This document shows positions 18,479 to 27,606 of a stretch of DNA of 33,417 nucleotides, in pieces. Source of the stretch: a virus; IMG/VR virus record IMGVR_UViG_3300027749_000319, positions 1 to 33,417 of that record; one strand, given 5' to 3'. The stretch's first letter is position 1, and each line of letters starts with the position of its first letter. The notes beneath the pieces are model-generated. The model did no database searches. It was not told the origin of the DNA and was given only the letters and a program-made list of their open reading frames with translations. A program made the translations under genes and the position numbers.

Positions 18479-20705
18479 CGAATTATATAAGGTACTAACT
18501 GATTATGTACCTGCTACTACTTTATCTAAAAAGAATAAAGTAAGGTCTTGGATATATGGGTATAATGACGAGCATGATATGGTTATTATATCAAAGACAG
18601 GAGAGATAGGGCAGATAATAAATATCTCAGGATTAGTTATAGCATTACCTGCTGTTCCTAAGGAATGTAATAAAAGAAGTGATATAAAATCTGAGCAGTA
18701 TTGGGAAAGAATAAACTTCCCTAAAGAGTTGTCGTCTATACAATCAATATTTCATTGGAATGAAAGGCCATCACAGTTTAAGGATAGATGGGTTGATTAT
18801 ATTGAAAAGCAATTTGATTATAGGGATGAGGGGTATTGGTTTATGAACGAGGGTGCTCCTTGTTATATTACAGGAGCTCATTGGATGTATTTGCAATGGG
18901 CAAGTATAGATGTGGGATATCCTGACTTTCGTGAAGCTAATAGAATCTATTGGATATTTTGGGAGGCTTGTCGTGCAGATATAAGATCATTTGGAATGGT
19001 TTATCTAAAAATAAGACGTTCAGGATTTTCTTTTATGTCATCATCAGAGTGCGTAAACATAGGTACGCTTGCACGAGATGCAAGGGTAGGTATTCTATCA
19101 AAAACAGGAGCTGATGCTAAGAAGATGTTTACGGATAAGGTTGTGCCTATTAATAGTAGGTTGCCATTTTTCTTTAAGCCTATAATGGATGGTATGGATA
19201 AGCCTAAGACTGAATTAGCATTTAGGATACCTGCATCAAAGATTACCAAAAAAAATATGTATGACGTAAGTCAAGATGAGATTGATGGGTTGGATACTAC
19301 AATAGATTGGAAGAATACAGAAGAGAACTCATATGATGGAGAGAAGTTATTATTCTTAGCTCATGACGAGAGTGGCAAATGGATTAAGCCAAATAATATA
19401 TTAAACAATTGGAGGGTAACAAAGACTTGTTTGCGTTTAGGTAGTAAGATTATAGGTAAGTGTATGATGGGCTCAACATCAAATGCATTAAGCAAGGGTG
19501 GTGATAACTTTAAAAAACTATATGAAGATTCAAGAATAGGGTTAAGAAATGCTAATGGACAAACTAAAAGTGGACTATATGCTTTATTTATACCAATGGA
19601 GTGGAATATGGAAGGATTTATTGATATCTATGGTATGCCTGTGTTTAGAAAACCCGATACTCCAATTAAAGGGGTGGATGGTAACCTTATTAAAAATGGG
19701 GCATTGGATTATTGGGAAGCTGAGGTCGATTCTTTAAAGAATGATTCTGATGCCCTAAATGAATTCTATCGTCAGTTCCCAAGAACAGAATCGCATGCTT
19801 TCAGAGACGAGAGCAAACAGGCTTTATTTAATCTTACTAAGATATATCATCAGATTGATTATAACGATGGAATGATTAAAGAGCATTATATTACTCGTGG
19901 TTCTTTCTATTGGAAAGATGGGATAAAGGATACGCAGGTTATATGGACTCCTGAGAAGAATGGTAGGTTTTCAATTAGTTGGACTCCTCCAAAGCATGTA
20001 CAGAATAATGTACACGATAGATTAGGGACTAAATATCCCGGTAATGAGCATATAGGTTCTTTTGGATGTGACTCCTATGATATATCTGCAGTAGTTGGAG
20101 GCAGGGGTTCTAATGGAGCACTACATGGAATGACAAAGTTCCATATGGATGAAGGGCCTGTAAATGAATTTTTCTTAGAATATATTGCTCGTCCTCAAAC
20201 GGCAGAGATATTTTTTGAGGAAGTATTAATGGCTTGTGTGTTTTATGGTATGCCAATTTTAATAGAGAATAATAAGCCAAGATTGCTTTATCATTTTAAA
20301 AATAGGGGATATAGAGGATTCTGTTTAAATAGACCTGATAAGCAATATTCAAAACTTACAAAAACAGAACGTGAGCTTGGTGGTATACCAAACTCATCAG
20401 AGGACGTAAAGCAGGCTCATGCGTCAGCTATTGAATCTTACATAGAGAAACACATTGGATTAGACTTAGAAGGCAAGTATAGAGATCCTGAGGAGATGGG
20501 CACTATGCCATTTATGAGAACATTAGAAGATTGGGCAAAGTTTGACATAAATGATAGAACAAAGTTTGATGCTTGTATTAGCTCAGGCTTAGCTATAATG
20601 GCTAATCAGAAACATTTATATATGCCGGAAAAAAAAGATTCAAAAATTAGTATTAACTTCGCAAGGTACAAGAATGATGGAACAACAAGTCAATTGATTA
20701 AATGA
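18456..20705 (+). CDS. terL: Terminase large subunit
   Basis: The packaging motor and headful nuclease. At 749 aa it is somewhat long. The ATPase part has a degenerate Walker A (KIRRSGFSFMSSSE, about 185-198) and a Walker B (LLFLAHDES, about 298-306, with Asp-Glu), followed by GKCMMGSTSN, a coupling motif (about 335-343). The nuclease part begins near residue 530 (GSFGCDSYDISAVVGGRGSN), with an Asp that should bind metal, and continues LIENNKPRLLYHF and the FDACISSGLAIMA region. The best-supported start is a TTG at 18456, because the first 40 residues (LYKVLTDYVPATTLSKKNKV) look conserved and precede the first ATG codon (residue 42). The stop overlaps the portal start (ATGA). Confidence 0.9.
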   Translation: MQKEGLNNELYKVLTDYVPATTLSKKNKVRSWIYGYNDEHDMVIISKTGEIGQIINISGLVIALPAVPKECNKRSDIKSEQYWERINFPKELSSIQSIFHWNERPSQFKDRWVDYIEKQFDYRDEGYWFMNEGAPCYITGAHWMYLQWASIDVGYPDFREANRIYWIFWEACRADIRSFGMVYLKIRRSGFSFMSSSECVNIGTLARDARVGILSKTGADAKKMFTDKVVPINSRLPFFFKPIMDGMDKPKTELAFRIPASKITKKNMYDVSQDEIDGLDTTIDWKNTEENSYDGEKLLFLAHDESGKWIKPNNILNNWRVTKTCLRLGSKIIGKCMMGSTSNALSKGGDNFKKLYEDSRIGLRNANGQTKSGLYALFIPMEWNMEGFIDIYGMPVFRKPDTPIKGVDGNLIKNGALDYWEAEVDSLKNDSDALNEFYRQFPRTESHAFRDESKQALFNLTKIYHQIDYNDGMIKEHYITRGSFYWKDGIKDTQVIWTPEKNGRFSISWTPPKHVQNNVHDRLGTKYPGNEHIGSFGCDSYDISAVVGGRGSNGALHGMTKFHMDEGPVNEFFLEYIARPQTAEIFFEEVLMACVFYGMPILIENNKPRLLYHFKNRGYRGFCLNRPDKQYSKLTKTERELGGIPNSSEDVKQAHASAIESYIEKHIGLDLEGKYRDPEEMGTMPFMRTLEDWAKFDINDRTKFDACISSGLAIMANQKHLYMPEKKDSKISINFARYKNDGTTSQLIK

Positions 20706-23137
20706 AAAATGTAGCAATCAATATAACATCTACAGTATTCCCAAGTCAGTTAGCGACTGATGCTGAAAAAGCCTCTGAGGCATTTGGGCTTCAGATTGGT
20801 CAAGCTATTCAATATGAGTGGTTTAGGAAAGATGGTAATGCCTGTAGGTACTATAGTCAATGGAGGGAATTTCATAGACTTAGATTATATGCAAGAGGCG
20901 AACAGTCTGTTGCTAAATATAAAAATGAACTAGCTATTGATGGAGATTTGTCTTATCTAAATTTAGATTGGACTCCTGTTCCTATACTGCCTAAATTTGT
21001 AGATATAGTCGTTAATGGTATGTCTGATAGGTTATTTAAGGTTAAGGCTTATGCACAAGATGCTATGTCTCAATCTAAAAGGAATAAGTATCAGGACATG
21101 GTTGAGGCTCAAATGGCAGGCAAGGACGTACTTGAAAAGATACAAAGTGCTACAGGAGCAAATCCATTTATGATGGATCCTGACCAACTTCCTCAAACTG
21201 ACGAGGAATTAAGTTTATATATGCAGCTTAATTATAAGCCTGCAATTGAAATAGCTGAAGAAGAAGCTATTAATACTATGTTTGATGAAAACAAGTATGA
21301 CGATATTAGAAAAAGACTTGATTATGACAATACTGTAATAGGTATTGCTATTGCTAAGCACGAGTTCTTATTAGGTGAAGGAGTTAAGATTTCATACGTA
21401 GATCCTGCAAATGTGGTATATAGTTATACTGAAGATCCTTACTTTAAGGATTGTTTTTATTGGGGAGAGATTAAGACTATGGCTATGACCGAGTTATTAA
21501 AAATTGATCCTACATTAACAAAAGAGCAGCTTCAAGAGATATCAATGTATAGTAAAGGTTGGTACGATTACTATAACGTATCCCAATTTTACAACAATAG
21601 TATGTTCTCTAATGATACTTGCACATTAATGTACTTTAATTATAAAACTACTAAGAAGGTTGTATTTAAAAAGAAGTTGCTTGAAAATGGTGGTTCTCGT
21701 GTAATTGCAAAAGATGATACGTTTAACCCTCCTACAGAAATGATGGATGAGGGTAATTTTGAAAAAATACAAAAGACTATTGATGTTTGGTATGAGGGGA
21801 TAATGGTAATGGGTACTAATATACTTTTAAAATGGGAGATGTCTCAGAATATGGTTAGACCTAAGTCTGCTTCTCAACATGCATTACCAAACTATGTGGC
21901 TTGTGCTCCTCGTATGTATAAGGGGGTGATTGAGTCATTAGTTCGTAGAATGATACCATTTGCTGATTTGATACAAATAACTCACTTAAAGTTACAACAG
22001 GTAATCAATCGTGTTGTACCTGATGGTGTATTCATAGATGCTGATGGTCTTAATGAAGTTGATTTAGGAAATGGTAATGCTTATAATCCTGAGGATGCAT
22101 TGCGTCTTTATTTCCAAACAGGTAGTGTTATTGGTAGGAGTTTTACAGGAGATGGAGACTTTAACAATGCTAAAGTTCCTATTACTCAATTAACGTCAAA
22201 TTCAGGCGCAAGCAAGACTCAAATGCTTATAGCTAACTATAATCATTACATGGATATGATTAGGTCTGTAACAGGCTTAAATGAGGCCCGTGATGGTTCT
22301 ACACCTGATCCTAACTCATTGGTTGGATTGCAGAAGTTAGCTGCATTAAATTCAAATACAGCAACTCGACATATCCTTGAGAGTGGACTATATATGTATA
22401 GAGCATTAGCAGAAGCTATTACTTATAGAGTAGCAGATATATTAGAATACTCTGATTTCAAAGATGACTTTGTTAATAAGATAGGGAAGTATAATGTTTC
22501 TATACTAAACGACATATCTGATTTATATATTTACGACTTTGGTATATTTATAGAAATAGCTCCTGATGAAGAACAAAAATCTCAGCTTGAAGCTAATATA
22601 CAAATGGCATTATCTAAAGGTGATATTAATCTTGAGGATGCAATTGATATAAGAGAGATTAGAAATTTAAAACTTGCTAATCAGTTACTTAAGTCAAAGA
22701 GGATTAAGAAGCAAGAGCGTGAAGAAAAGATGGCTATGCAATCTCAATCTATAACTGCACAACAGCAGTTGAAATCTCAAGAATTAGCAGGACAAACTGC
22801 TATGCAAAAGATACAAGCAGAAACTCAGGCTAAGATGCAGATTAAGCAAGCAGAGATAGCATTTGAAATACAAAAGATGCAGCAAGAAGCTCAACTTAAA
22901 TCTCAATTAATGGCTGAGGAGTTCAACTATAAGTTAAAGATGGCTGAGATAGAAGGTGGTTCATTATCTGCTCGTGATCAATTAAAAGAAGATTCTAAAG
23001 CAAAACGTATTAGTCAACAAAATAGTGAGCAATCTAAGTTGATTAATCAGCGTAAAAATAATCTTCCTCCATTGAGTTTTGAATCAAATGAGGACAGCTT
23101 AGATGGGTTTGATTTATCAGAGTTTGAGCCTCGTTAA
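20702..23137 (+). CDS. Portal protein
   Basis: This subunit would build the dodecameric ring through which DNA enters the head. The size (811 aa), position straight after TerL and residue pattern fit: the start region has EWFRKDGNACRYYSQWREFH, then LDWTPVPILPKFVDIVVNGM and DRLFKVKAYAQD. The middle carries YVDPANVVYSYTEDPYFKD and a long mixed region. From about residue 670 it is a Gln/Ala/Lys-rich helical C-terminus (QQQLKSQELAGQTAMQKIQA, MQIKQAEIAFEIQKMQQEAQ), which probably forms the barrel or crown helices. The order TerL-portal-scaffold-MCP is that of crAss-like phages. Confidence 0.85.
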   Translation: MKNVAINITSTVFPSQLATDAEKASEAFGLQIGQAIQYEWFRKDGNACRYYSQWREFHRLRLYARGEQSVAKYKNELAIDGDLSYLNLDWTPVPILPKFVDIVVNGMSDRLFKVKAYAQDAMSQSKRNKYQDMVEAQMAGKDVLEKIQSATGANPFMMDPDQLPQTDEELSLYMQLNYKPAIEIAEEEAINTMFDENKYDDIRKRLDYDNTVIGIAIAKHEFLLGEGVKISYVDPANVVYSYTEDPYFKDCFYWGEIKTMAMTELLKIDPTLTKEQLQEISMYSKGWYDYYNVSQFYNNSMFSNDTCTLMYFNYKTTKKVVFKKKLLENGGSRVIAKDDTFNPPTEMMDEGNFEKIQKTIDVWYEGIMVMGTNILLKWEMSQNMVRPKSASQHALPNYVACAPRMYKGVIESLVRRMIPFADLIQITHLKLQQVINRVVPDGVFIDADGLNEVDLGNGNAYNPEDALRLYFQTGSVIGRSFTGDGDFNNAKVPITQLTSNSGASKTQMLIANYNHYMDMIRSVTGLNEARDGSTPDPNSLVGLQKLAALNSNTATRHILESGLYMYRALAEAITYRVADILEYSDFKDDFVNKIGKYNVSILNDISDLYIYDFGIFIEIAPDEEQKSQLEANIQMALSKGDINLEDAIDIREIRNLKLANQLLKSKRIKKQEREEKMAMQSQSITAQQQLKSQELAGQTAMQKIQAETQAKMQIKQAEIAFEIQKMQQEAQLKSQLMAEEFNYKLKMAEIEGGSLSARDQLKEDSKAKRISQQNSEQSKLINQRKNNLPPLSFESNEDSLDGFDLSEFEPR

Positions 23138-23156
23138 AAATATTGAGAATTTTGTA

Positions 23157-23164
23157 TAATTTTG
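23157..23164 (+). promoter_or_regulatory. Possible -7 box before the scaffold-like gene
   Basis: TAATTTTG fits TAnnTTTG and is 22 bases before the ATG at 23186. The only TTTG upstream is 30 bases away, so the promoter is doubtful, although the gap between portal and scaffold genes is unusually long for this region. Confidence 0.3.
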
Positions 23165-23185
23165 TAACAATTAAATTTAATAAAA

Positions 23186-24268
23186 ATGGAATTAAAAGTT
23201 AGACTCTTAGATGGAGCAGAAGAAAAAGGTGTAGCTCAAGTAGAACAAGAATTACTTGAAAAGCACGAACAAAGTTTAAATACAGAGCCACAAGAAACTA
23301 TAGTTGTTGAACAGCCAATAGCAGAACAAGCTCCTGAGTTAAATGAAGAACAAGTTCTTTCATATATAGGCAAAAGGTATAATAAACAAATTAATTCTTT
23401 TGACGAATTGGTTGCTGAAAGGAAAGAGTCAGAACCTCTACCTGAAGATGTTGCTACTTATATGAAATATAAGAAAGAGACAGGAAGGGGATTTGAGGAT
23501 TTTCTTGAATTAAAGAAAGATTATGATTCAATGAATCCTGACCAATTACTAAAAAGCTACCTTTCGTCTACGCAAGAAGGTCTTGATGCAGATGATATAG
23601 ATTCATTAATGGATGATTACAGATATGATGAGGATATTGATGATGAGTCAAAGATTAAGAGAGTTAAAATAGAAAAGAAAAAGATTGTTGCTGAAGCAAG
23701 AAAATTCTTCAATTCTCAAAAAGAAAAATATACGATACCACTTGAGTCAAGTTCGGTGCCTTTTTCTAATGACGAGAAAGAAGAGTTTGAATCGTACAAG
23801 CAATATACAAAACAAGCGAAGACTGTAGAAGAGGAGAACAATCGTAAGCGTCAATGGTTTGACCAAAAGACAGATGAAGTTTTTAATAAAGAATTCAAAG
23901 GTTTTGAGTTCAATGTTAATGAAAAGAAAATTACGTTTGCTCCGGGAGATGCTTCTGAATTAAAGAAAAACCAAGCGACACCTGCTAACTTTATTAATAA
24001 GTTTTTAGATGAGAATGGTTTGATGAAAGATGCGGCAGGATACCACAGGTCTTTAGCAATTGCAATGAATCCCGAAAGATTTGCTAAACACTTCTACGAA
24101 CAAGGATTAGCAGATGCAACTGAAGGAACAATGAAGGGCATAAAGAATATCAATATGTCTGAACAAAAAGCTCCCCAAGTTACAAAAATGACGGATGGAA
24201 TGCAGATTAGGGAAGTGAACCCTAGTTCCGGGAGGAGTTTAAAAATCCGAAGTATTAAAAAGATTTAA
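23186..24268 (+). CDS. Scaffold-like capsid assembly protein (360 aa)
   Basis: It is strongly acidic at the N-terminus (EEKGVAQVEQELLEKHEQSL, EQPIAEQAPELNEEQ) and helical and highly charged throughout (DDIDSLMDDYRYDEDIDDES, KIKRVKIEKKKIVAEARKFF). Towards the end it becomes Asn/Lys/Ser-rich with a short basic C-terminus (SSGRSLKIRSIKKI), which could bind capsid protein, as the basic ends of scaffolds do. The location between portal and MCP is the classic one for a scaffold, and the size and composition fit. No protease motif is visible. It may also have a virion role; the assignment is by position and composition. Confidence 0.65.
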   Translation: MELKVRLLDGAEEKGVAQVEQELLEKHEQSLNTEPQETIVVEQPIAEQAPELNEEQVLSYIGKRYNKQINSFDELVAERKESEPLPEDVATYMKYKKETGRGFEDFLELKKDYDSMNPDQLLKSYLSSTQEGLDADDIDSLMDDYRYDEDIDDESKIKRVKIEKKKIVAEARKFFNSQKEKYTIPLESSSVPFSNDEKEEFESYKQYTKQAKTVEEENNRKRQWFDQKTDEVFNKEFKGFEFNVNEKKITFAPGDASELKKNQATPANFINKFLDENGLMKDAAGYHRSLAIAMNPERFAKHFYEQGLADATEGTMKGIKNINMSEQKAPQVTKMTDGMQIREVNPSSGRSLKIRSIKKI

Positions 24269-24290
24269 TAACAATTTAAAAATTTAAAAA

Positions 24291-25715
24291 ATGGCGATAT
24301 TATCGACACCAACGTTTGCTTTACAACCGGCTCCGGAACAAGTAGCGTTACAAACAAACTATATTACTTCATTTGATTTCTTGAATCAGTATCTTCCTGA
24401 TACTTATGAGAAAGAATTCGAGCGTTATGGTAATAGAACTGTATCTTCATTCTTAAGAATGGTAGGTGCTGAAATGCCTTCTAACTCTGACCAAATTAAA
24501 TGGGCAGAACAAGGCCGTCTTCACATTAAGTATACAAGCTGTACTTCAACTCAAACATTAGCTGCAACTACTGCTACTTTTGTTGTTGGAGATTCAGGTG
24601 TTACTTATATAGCTGTTCGTGTAGGACAAACTTTGTTTATCCAAAACAACTCGACAGGAACTTTCAACAAGGCTATTGTTACTTCTGTAACAAATGCAAC
24701 TACTTTCGTAGTAGCTTATTACGAAACAGGTGGAGCTGCTTCTGCAGGAAGTGGTCAAACTTATACCATCTTCATTTATGGTTCTGAATTTAAAAAAGGA
24801 ACTAATGGAATGGTTGGATCTTTAGAAGCTGAAGATTCAATTTATTCTAACTCTCCAATTATCATTAAAGATAAATATGCTGTTAATGGTTCTGACATGG
24901 CTCAGATTGGATGGGTTGAAGTTACAACTGAGAATGGTGCTACAGGATATCTTTGGTATTTGAAATCTGAGCATGAGACTCGTCTTCGTTTTGAAGATTA
25001 TCTTGAGACTTCAATGATTGAAGCCGTGCCTGCTGCTGCTTCTTCAGGAGCATTAGCTGCAGGATACAAAGGTTCTGAGGGTGTATTCTATGTTGTAAAC
25101 AATCGTGGTAACGTATGGGGTGCAGGTACTCCAACTTCACTTTCTGATTGGGATTCAATTGTTGCTCGTTTAGATAAGCAAGGAGCGATTGAAGAGAACG
25201 TAGTGTTTGTAAACCGTGCATTCGGATTTGACATAGATAATATGTTAGCAGGATTGAATGGTTTGCCATCAGCAGGTACAGGTGGAACGAATGGTGCTCA
25301 ATCGGCTTCATTTGGTCTATTTGACAATGATGTAAACATGGCGTTAAATTTAGGTTTTTCAGGTTTCCGTAGAGGTTATGATTTCTACAAGACTGATTGG
25401 AAATACTTAAATGATCCAACTATGAGAGGTGGTTTAGTAGCTGCAGGTGCAGGATCAATTACAGGACTTATGGTTCCTGCAGGTTCTACATCTGTTTACG
25501 ACCAAATCATGGGTAAAAATGCTAAGCGTCCTTTCTTACACGTAAGATACAGAGCGTCTGAAGCAGAAGATAGAAAGTATAAAACTTGGATTACAGGTTC
25601 TGCCGGTGGTGCTGCTACAAGCGACTTAGATGCAATGGAGGTTAACTTCCTTTCTGAGCGTTGCGTATGTACACTTGGTGCAAATAACTTTGTATTGTTC
25701 CGTTACGGTGCATAG
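24291..25715 (+). CDS. Major capsid protein
   Basis: Probable HK97-fold shell protein, 474 aa, near the size of crAss-like MCPs. After an N-arm (MAILSTPTFALQPAPEQVAL) comes SFDFLNQYLPDTYEKEFERY and SSFLRMVGAEMPSNSDQIKW, then a beta insert (residues 80-168; TATFVVGDSGVTYIAVRVGQ, IVTSVTNATTFVVAYYETGG, YTIFIYGSE) that may be a surface domain. The spine and axial regions follow (KDKYAVNGSDMAQIGWVEVT, LKSEHETRLRFEDYLETSMI). It ends with the beta-rich FLSERCVCTLGANNFVLFRY. It has GC-balanced codons and T-ending preference as expected for a highly expressed gene. A strong terminator follows, which suits high output from one operon. Confidence 0.85.
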   Translation: MAILSTPTFALQPAPEQVALQTNYITSFDFLNQYLPDTYEKEFERYGNRTVSSFLRMVGAEMPSNSDQIKWAEQGRLHIKYTSCTSTQTLAATTATFVVGDSGVTYIAVRVGQTLFIQNNSTGTFNKAIVTSVTNATTFVVAYYETGGAASAGSGQTYTIFIYGSEFKKGTNGMVGSLEAEDSIYSNSPIIIKDKYAVNGSDMAQIGWVEVTTENGATGYLWYLKSEHETRLRFEDYLETSMIEAVPAAASSGALAAGYKGSEGVFYVVNNRGNVWGAGTPTSLSDWDSIVARLDKQGAIEENVVFVNRAFGFDIDNMLAGLNGLPSAGTGGTNGAQSASFGLFDNDVNMALNLGFSGFRRGYDFYKTDWKYLNDPTMRGGLVAAGAGSITGLMVPAGSTSVYDQIMGKNAKRPFLHVRYRASEAEDRKYKTWITGSAGGAATSDLDAMEVNFLSERCVCTLGANNFVLFRYGA

Positions 25716-25729
25716 TTTTAACTAAATAG

Positions 25730-25760
25730 AGCAGGGGGCATTAAAATCCCCTGCTTTTTT
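25730..25760 (+). terminator. Intrinsic terminator after the capsid gene
   Basis: AGCAGGGG (25730-25737) pairs with CCCCTGCT (25748-25755), followed by a T-run to 25760. It lies 15 bases after the MCP stop and should cut the supply of downstream transcripts relative to capsid. Confidence 0.9.
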
Positions 25761-25793
25761 AAATTATTTTTAAATTCAATTAAATTATATAAA

Positions 25794-26537
25794 ATGGCAA
25801 AAAGTATAACACCTACAAATAAGACATATAGATTAATAAATGGTAGTCCATTATCATATGTCTTACCTTCAAGAAACCATCCACGTTATCCTTTAATGTG
25901 GTATGATGAAAAGAATAATATCAATCGTGCACTTAGGTACGCAACAAATCAAAAGTCACCATTTGAAGATGAGCAAGATGGCAATGCTATTCTTGAACCA
26001 ATTATTTTTGAAGATGGCTTATTAGTTGTTGCAAAACAAAATCCTGCTTTACAAGAATTTCTTCATTATCATCCTCTTAATGGAACTTCATTTATAGAGG
26101 TTGATAAAGAAAAAGATGCTTCAAAAGAAGTAGAAGATTTGAATGTAGAGGTAGATGCATTAATAGAAGCTCGTCAGCTTACTATAGACCAAATAGAGAT
26201 GGTATCTCGTGTTATGTTTGGTAAAGATCCTTCTACAATATCTACTGCTGAATTAAAAAGAGACATATTGGTATTTGCCAAGAATTATCCTCAAGACTTC
26301 TTAGACATATTAAATGATCCTGAATTGAAATTTCAAGCTAAGGTTCGTATGTTTTTTGAAAATAGTTTATTAACTTTGAGGAATAACGACAAGGAGATTT
26401 GGTTTAATACTGCAACAAATAAGAAAAAAATGATGTCTATCCCATTTGGGGAAGAACCATATGACGCTGCAGCTTATTACTTACAAAGTGATGAAGGATT
26501 AGATTCACTTAAGATGTTAGATACTAATTTTGGATAG
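25794..26537 (+). CDS. Head-associated or accessory structural protein (247 aa)
   Basis: Begins MAKSITPTNKTYRLINGSPL. The first 90 residues have a strand-turn-strand pattern ending PLSYVLPSRNHPRYPLMWYD and LEPIIFEDGLLVVAKQNPAL, which I associate with a small beta domain in phage head or neck proteins. The rest is helical and charged (KDASKEVEDLNVEVDALIEA) with ELKFQAKVRMFFENSLLTLR and an end FGEEPYDAAAYYLQSDEGLD. Terminators precede and follow it, so it forms its own unit between the MCP and the connector genes. A head decoration, capsid-stabilising or connector role is inferred from position only. Confidence 0.65.
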   Translation: MAKSITPTNKTYRLINGSPLSYVLPSRNHPRYPLMWYDEKNNINRALRYATNQKSPFEDEQDGNAILEPIIFEDGLLVVAKQNPALQEFLHYHPLNGTSFIEVDKEKDASKEVEDLNVEVDALIEARQLTIDQIEMVSRVMFGKDPSTISTAELKRDILVFAKNYPQDFLDILNDPELKFQAKVRMFFENSLLTLRNNDKEIWFNTATNKKKMMSIPFGEEPYDAAAYYLQSDEGLDSLKMLDTNFG

Positions 26538-26567
26538 TAGTTTTATGTGTGATTAATAGTAGAAAAG

Positions 26568-26596
26568 GAGGGTACAATTTGTGCCCTCTTTTTTTT
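26568..26596 (+). terminator. Intrinsic terminator before the connector genes
   Basis: GAGGGTAC (26568-26575) pairs with GTGCCCTC (26581-26588), one T-G pair, around the loop AATTT, followed by eight T. It begins 30 bases after the preceding stop codon and overlaps the candidate promoter of the next operon. Confidence 0.9.
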
Positions 26597-26605
26597 GTAT
26601 ATTTG
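26578..26605 (+). promoter_or_regulatory. Candidate promoter overlapping the terminator
   Basis: TTTG at 26578-26581 and TATATTTG at 26598-26605 (a TAnnTTTG match), spacer 16 bases, shorter than the usual 19-21. It would restart transcription within the terminator, 14 bases before the ATG at 26620. A moderate candidate. Confidence 0.4.
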
Positions 26606-26619
26606 TAAAAAAGAAATAG

Positions 26620-27597
26620 ATGATAAACTCAGTAAGAAATACTGTATTGTCTGTGCTGAATAAGAATAACTATGGATATATCTCTCCATCAGACTTTAAC
26701 TTATTTGCAAAACAGGCTCAGTTAGAAGTTTTTGAGGAATATTTCAGTAATTTCAACAAGACTGTAAATGCTGAAAATGCTCGTACATCAGGTACGGACT
26801 ATTCAGATATCAATAAAGCTATAACTGAAACTATTGAAAGTTTTTTAGTTAGTGATTATTTATTTAATAAACCTACAGGTTACGATAATCCTACAAATAG
26901 ATTTTATATACCATCATTGACAACAACAAACAATGAGGCATATATGATTAATAAAGTTATATGCAATACAAAAGTATTAGCTTCACATTGGACTTCAGAT
27001 ACTTTACCATTTCAATTAATTGATTCTTCGGCTGATTTTATTGCAGATGGAGTTTCAGTTGGAGATATAGTAGTTAATTCATATACTTATAAAAATACTA
27101 CAGTTTCATTTGTTGAAGATGAAACAACTCTTTATCTTGAAGATGATATATTTCAAGATGTAAACTTTTTTGAAGATTACATAATATATTCTCAGTATGA
27201 TTTTGCTGAAGCAGATAAGGTATCAAGTGGTAAAATAACATTACTTAATTCTTCAAACCTTACAACACCATCTTTAATATATCCTTCATATTCTATATTA
27301 GGTGATATAATGAAAGTATATCCTGTAACTATAAATACTTACGGTGCAGTTAATGCTACATACTTTAGGTATCCAAAAGAACCTAAATGGACTTACATTG
27401 CATTATCAGGAGGAGAACCTGTATTTGACCAATCACAACTTGATTATCAGGATTTTGAAATGCCTCAAGAGGATGAGTTTAAATTGGTAATGAAGATATT
27501 ACAATACTGTGGTGTTTCTATACGTGAGAATGATGTTACATCATTTGCTATGGCTCAGGAACAACATGAACAACCAACATTTAGTCAACAACAATAA
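26620..27597 (+). CDS. Ring or head-tail connector protein (325 aa)
   Basis: The first 85 residues (MINSVRNTVLSVLNKNNYGY, ISPSDFNLFAKQAQLEVFEE) look helical, like head-tail adaptors that stack below the portal. Residues 126-190 carry the module LIDSSADFI, VSVGDIVVNSYT, SFVEDETTLYLEDDIF, YIIY, shared with the protein encoded at 11537 and resembling a loop insertion. The end (QPTFSQQQ) is Gln-rich. Position between MCP and the large tail protein fits the ring proteins of crAss-like phages. It is separated from them by a terminator and so has its own transcription start. The connector role is inferred from position. Confidence 0.6.
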   Translation: MINSVRNTVLSVLNKNNYGYISPSDFNLFAKQAQLEVFEEYFSNFNKTVNAENARTSGTDYSDINKAITETIESFLVSDYLFNKPTGYDNPTNRFYIPSLTTTNNEAYMINKVICNTKVLASHWTSDTLPFQLIDSSADFIADGVSVGDIVVNSYTYKNTTVSFVEDETTLYLEDDIFQDVNFFEDYIIYSQYDFAEADKVSSGKITLLNSSNLTTPSLIYPSYSILGDIMKVYPVTINTYGAVNATYFRYPKEPKWTYIALSGGEPVFDQSQLDYQDFEMPQEDEFKLVMKILQYCGVSIRENDVTSFAMAQEQHEQPTFSQQQ

Positions 27598-27606
27598 TTT
27601 TAGTTT

